NCBI GenBank assembly: GCA_903899015.1
Contig: CAIUHP010000079.1
Span: forward strand, 62,001-126,000
Direction: 5' to 3'
Length of the DNA: 64,000 nucleotides
From: an uncultured Armatimonadota bacterium
Lineage (GTDB): Bacteria; Armatimonadota; Fimbriimonadia; Fimbriimonadales; Fimbriimonadaceae
Shown piece after piece: positions 60,905-64,000 of the stretch (the stretch's first letter is position 1; the number at the start of each line of letters is the position of its first letter). The notes under the pieces are model-generated. The model ran no database searches. It saw only the letters and a list, made by a program, of their open reading frames with translations, and had not been told where the DNA came from. The translations under genes and the position numbers were made by a program.

Positions 60905-62295
60905 TAAACTCGGAACACGTAGAACGAACCGGTCGTGCCCTGTGCCAACGCTGCGGGAGGCTGGGGAACGGCGGCGGCCGTTGGTACGGTGGTGACTGTG
61001 AACACTCCGCTGCGTACAAGGTCAGGTGAGGACGTCGTACCGCCAGAGCGAGTGTAGAGTGAGCCAAGAGTTCCGCTGACTCCGTTTGCATTGCCTGAAC
61101 CGTCGACCGTTGAACCATTGACGAGGTTCGCAAGAGGATAGAGGTTGAAGGTTAGTGCATCGAGGTCGACAAAGCCGTAGTAGAGCGAACTTACGTTGCC
61201 GTTGGCATCCTGAGTGAACGCGACCATCTCTTGAAGGTTGTCGTCGTTGCTGCTTGGGAAAGTGACTACGTTGACCTTGCTTGAGGAAAGACCGGTCAGA
61301 ACAGTTGTGTGCTCTCGCCAAATGCCTTGGCTAGCCACAATCTTCATGACCTGGAAGATGTCGGTTGGATTAAGTGCGAGGAGCGAGTAGGTTCCTGCGT
61401 GAGGCAGTGTGCCTCCAGGGCCATTAAGCGATCCGGCTGCTCCAAGCAAACCGTTTACCTGGAATGCAGGATTCGTTGTCAGAGCCGCAATCGTGGAACC
61501 ACTTGCGTGGCCATCTGAAAGGGCGTAAACGTCTCCGCTGAAGAACACTCGATCTGCGCTTCCTGCAAATCCCGCTTGAGCTCCCAAAGCTGCTTTATCG
61601 GCAGCCGGAAGACCGTTCAAGTTGAAGGCAACAAAGTCACTGAGGAATCCACGAATCGGATTCAGCGTGGTTGCGCCGTTCGAAATCATGAACTGAGATT
61701 CGTTGTAAGCAATGGATGGTCCCGCTGGGTTCGTTGCATCGACCGTAAACATCGAGTCATCGATGTAAACCGGGAGGCTAGTGGTACGACCAGGGAAGAC
61801 TCGAATCTGAGCCGGATACTGCTTAGGGAAGCTAGCTGGTTCTGCGTAAGGAACCAGCGAACCAGGAACGCTTGTCTCCTGATCGAATCTCAAGAAATCT
61901 AGATTGAATGTCGTGAACTGCCGTGAAGGCACACCGGGAGCTTGCTTCGTGAACGACGCATCGAGGTGTACGACATTATTCTGAAAACCTACGAGTGGGC
62001 AATCAGTTTCTGGTGCGAGCGGATTGGTAACTTCGCCGTAGTTGTCGTCAAACACGACACGCTTTACAACGGCGATCAAGTCTCCCGCAGCGCGACCTTG
62101 ACCAGTCAAGTATGCAACGTCAATTGCACCGGGCGGGGTCGTCCCGGAATTTGTAAGCTTAATTCCAATGCCAGGTTGCTTAACTGTGCCACCGCCACCC
62201 CCAGCTGCGGCGTGGCCACTGCCACCCGTACCACCACAACCAATGACCGCAATGGCTGCGGCGGCGTAAATAAAGGCCCATTTCCTCAAAATCAA
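60904..62295 (-). CDS. Lipoprotein co-transcribed with dop-ubact-prcB
   Basis: A 463-residue exported lipoprotein: signal peptide with lipobox AVIGC (Cys20), then a Gly-rich linker (GGTGGSGHAAAGGGGG) and beta-rich body of unknown fold (VFFSGDVYALSDGHAS, NSGTTPPGAIDVAYLTG). No family recognised. Its stop codon overlaps the dop start by one base, so it is read as one unit with the Pup-like genes. Whether it functions with the proteasome is unknown; it is an outer-membrane or inner-membrane anchored protein. Confidence 0.75.
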   Translation of the reverse strand: MILRKWAFIYAAAAIAVIGCGGTGGSGHAAAGGGGGTVKQPGIGIKLTNSGTTPPGAIDVAYLTGQGRAAGDLIAVVKRVVFDDNYGEVTNPLAPETDCPLVGFQNNVVHLDASFTKQAPGVPSRQFTTFNLDFLRFDQETSVPGSLVPYAEPASFPKQYPAQIRVFPGRTTSLPVYIDDSMFTVDATNPAGPSIAYNESQFMISNGATTLNPIRGFLSDFVAFNLNGLPAADKAALGAQAGFAGSADRVFFSGDVYALSDGHASGSTIAALTTNPAFQVNGLLGAAGSLNGPGGTLPHAGTYSLLALNPTDIFQVMKIVASQGIWREHTTVLTGLSSSKVNVVTFPSSNDDNLQEMVAFTQDANGNVSSLYYGFVDLDALTFNLYPLANLVNGSTVDGSGNANGVSGTLGSLYTRSGGTTSSPDLVRSGVFTVTTVPTAAAVPQPPAALAQGTTGSFYVFRV

Positions 62296-62695
62296 TTCAC
62301 CTCGTGGACATGCCAGACGTACCTAGCCAAGCTTGCTGCCGACCAGTATAGCAACTTTAACCTGCCTTGTGTTCGACGCATCGAACAAGGCGAAAAGGTC
62401 ACCGAATTCGCCGATCACCCCACTTTTTTGTGAGATAACCCGCTAGAACTCAGATTGCCACCCGATTCTACCAAGATTCAGCCCATTACGGGGCAATTGT
62501 GCTCGACAGTCAGCAGCATTTTTATCTTGGGTTGACGGTGAGACATCACACCTGGCCGACTGCCTTCGCGAGAAAGAGAGCTTATTGATGAGAACTAATT
62601 CTCATTAGCCTGCCCACCATTCGATAAATCCCGAGTACATCAAAATTTCACTACATATATAGAAAAAAGATATATACTGATTTCTGAGGATATTT
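62296..62695. other. Intergenic region with Fur-like repeat
   Basis: About 400 bases without a supported gene. It contains the start region of the lipoprotein operon, a palindrome at 62588-62605 and an AT-rich stretch before the PadR gene. Confidence 0.5.
62588..62605. promoter_or_regulatory. Fur-like inverted repeat
   Basis: ATGAGAA-CTAA-TTCTCAT: perfect 7-bp arms with a 4-base spacer. This resembles Fur boxes of the TGAGAAT-ATTCTCA type but with one extra centre base. It is 90 bases before the PadR gene and 293 bases before the lipoprotein start. Confidence 0.4.
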
Positions 62696-63034
62696 ATGGC
62701 TTTCCGTGGAGACATTTGCGCTTTGATATTGGGGTCGCTTGAAAACGAACCCTTACATGGTTATGAGATCGTTCGACGACTAAGACAATCTGGCGGTGTC
62801 GGCAAGTTGTCAGAAGGTCAGGTTTACCCTTATCTACACCGCCTCGAAGAGGAACAGAAAGTGACGGCGGAGTGGAATACGGAGACTGGAGCTGCCCCTC
62901 GCCGGGTTTACCAAATTACGCCGACTGGTCGGAAGGCTCTGGCTGAACAGAAAGCAATTTGGAAACAATTCGTCAGCGGAATTGGAGCCCTTCTAGAATC
63001 TCGCCCCGCGACCCAGGAGGGTTCCGATGCTTGA
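62696..63034 (+). CDS. PadR-family transcriptional regulator
   Basis: A 112-residue winged-helix regulator: ALILGSLENEPLHGYEIVRRL, LSEGQVYPYLHRLEEEQKV, RRVYQITPTGRKALAEQ. The ribosome-binding site TGAGGA lies 5 bases before the ATG. Upstream AT-rich sequence repeats the ATATAT core (62652-62678) similar to the palindrome before the other PadR gene at 34499. Ends in an 8-base overlap with the next gene. Confidence 0.9.
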   Translation: MAFRGDICALILGSLENEPLHGYEIVRRLRQSGGVGKLSEGQVYPYLHRLEEEQKVTAEWNTETGAAPRRVYQITPTGRKALAEQKAIWKQFVSGIGALLESRPATQEGSDA

Positions 63035-64000
63035 CTACATTAACTGGTATCTCGTCGAACTGAAGCTTAGGATTACGCCTCGAATACCGGAGGATCGGCT
63101 AGAGACCATTTTGAAGGAATCCAGAAGCCACCTTGTACAAAGTTCAGAACGGATTGCCTTAGAAAAAGGGATCGACACATGTCATGCCGCTTTATTGGCG
63201 ATTGAGGATTTTGGATCACCCGAAAAAGTGGCCCAAACATACCTGCGAGAATCTCACCCTCGATTGTTCGGCACCAAGCCAATCGTCACGGTGATTATTT
63301 CCGCAGTGGTCGCAACATTCTGCTTCTGCTATCCGTTCGTCACGCTGCACGGCTATTTTGATGTCTTTGGTGAATCCTGGCAGTATCTTTTCGTTGGAGT
63401 GCTGGGCATCTTCTCGCTTGTGTTGTTTGCAATGGGATGTCGGGCTGGCTACCAATCGAATACGTTCACTTTATTAGCGACCAGCGGAACGATGGTTTTG
63501 GGTTCGATCCTGCTTCTATCTTTTTGGATCGTTGGATCGAACGGCTATCAAGGTTTTAACCGATTCCATCTCGGTCGTGATGTATCCACTGCCCATTCAA
63601 CCCTCAATAAACTTGAGAACCTCGCTCGATATTATCAAGCAGGAAAAACGGCATTCGCCAATGCAAAAACTGCTTCGGATGTTGCTTCAGAATTAACCTC
63701 TCCAAAGTTGGCAGACAAGGTGATCGGTCTAAGTGACGCATGGCTCGAAGAAAGAAGTCACGGCAATTCTCCTTCACCCGAAAAGCTCTCCTACATCATT
63801 CCGGGAAGCAGCGTTTCTGGATATGTTGACGGGCGGGTTTGGGGTCCCGAAGTAGAAGTGTTGACACTCAAGGAGGCGCAGAATTCCTGGAAAGAGAATG
63901 CTGACCGGGCACTCCAATCCATTCCAAGAGCGGAAAATGATCTCAACGTGTTACTAGCCTCCGCCCAAGAAGCTCGGTCGGGTCGCTTATTCTTTCTAAA
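63027..64000 (+). CDS. PadR-coupled membrane protein, C-terminus cut by window end
   Basis: Open from ATG 63027 to the edge, about 324 codons. Begins MLDYINWYLVELKLRITPRI, with a helical cytoplasmic prefix (about 1-85; ALEKGIDTCHAALLAIEDFGSPEKVAQ, HAAS/DUF1700-like), then three or four membrane helices (VTVIISAVVATFCFCYPFV, YLFVGVLGIFSLVLFAM, GTMVLGSILLLSFWIVG) and a long soluble region (about 190-324). Overlaps the PadR stop by 8 bases. It is not a PadR-linked permease of known type; function unknown. Confidence 0.8.
   Translation, partial: MLDYINWYLVELKLRITPRIPEDRLETILKESRSHLVQSSERIALEKGIDTCHAALLAIEDFGSPEKVAQTYLRESHPRLFGTKPIVTVIISAVVATFCFCYPFVTLHGYFDVFGESWQYLFVGVLGIFSLVLFAMGCRAGYQSNTFTLLATSGTMVLGSILLLSFWIVGSNGYQGFNRFHLGRDVSTAHSTLNKLENLARYYQAGKTAFANAKTASDVASELTSPKLADKVIGLSDAWLEERSHGNSPSPEKLSYIIPGSSVSGYVDGRVWGPEVEVLTLKEAQNSWKENADRALQSIPRAENDLNVLLASAQEARSGRLFFL

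Noticed and set aside
60412-61029. 205-codon plus-strand frame across the end of dop and the lipoprotein
   Set aside because: It is antisense to two well-supported genes, is rich in Arg and His without any family pattern, and has no ribosome-binding site.
1-64000. CRISPR array or insertion sequence
   Set aside because: No regularly spaced repeats, transposase or terminal repeats with target duplications were seen; the one long inverted repeat (30041-30163) lacks a transposase.

Overview
This window most likely comes from a Gram-negative (diderm) bacterium of the Armatimonadota, probably near the Fimbriimonadia. The placement is inference. It rests on a ubiquitin-like UBact/Pup gene beside Dop and a proteasome beta subunit, together with lipid A, heptose-core and outer-membrane-type genes, and with several secreted carbohydrate-active and Ig-like proteins. 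Coding density is high. There is no CRISPR array, no insertion sequence and no prophage. Two genes are cut by the window edges: one on the minus strand at positions 1-227 and one on the plus strand from 63027 to the end.

1-12 kb: a truncated secreted protein; a MoeB-rhodanese enzyme convergent with a MoaD-like sulfur carrier and a BNR-repeat protein; a three-gene cassette of a CHASE2 membrane sensor, a caspase-TPR protein and a FecR-like protein; a methyltransferase; a secreted glycosidase-like protein; a class I glutamine-amidotransferase-like enzyme; and a 53-residue protein too short for usual gene finders. 12-20 kb: a DIP1984 protein, a DinB-like gene broken by an in-frame TGA, a 1073-residue secreted protein divergent from a SARP/NB-ARC/TPR regulator, and tRNA-Pro(CGG). 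20-26 kb: thioredoxin, a YkgJ-type cysteine-cluster protein, a four-gene membrane operon with a DUF6754-like member, and a VapBC pair with its operator.

26-43 kb: two sugar ABC importers, neither with an ATPase gene; the second has its binding protein fused to its first permease. With them are an alpha-L-fucosidase and ahcY. The ahcY leader carries a promoter, an SAH riboswitch and an overlapping intrinsic terminator. A PadR regulator sits behind a near-perfect 42-bp palindrome. 43-51 kb: nucleoside hydrolase, ftsY, and a tightly overlapping minus-strand envelope operon lpxK, lpxL-like, two family 9 glycosyltransferases, rfaE2 and a PIG-L deacetylase.

51-64 kb: an isochorismatase-like enzyme, a small beta-barrel-like protein, a MacA/MacB-type efflux set, and a cupredoxin with four Ig-like repeats. 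Then comes the most notable operon: lipoprotein, dop, ubact, prcB, joined by 1-, 4- and 4-base overlaps. UBact ends in Gln, so it would need deamidation before ligation, and Dop is encoded next to it. The ligase, the alpha subunit and the ATPase ring are not in this window. The window ends with a second PadR regulator and the start of its membrane-protein partner.
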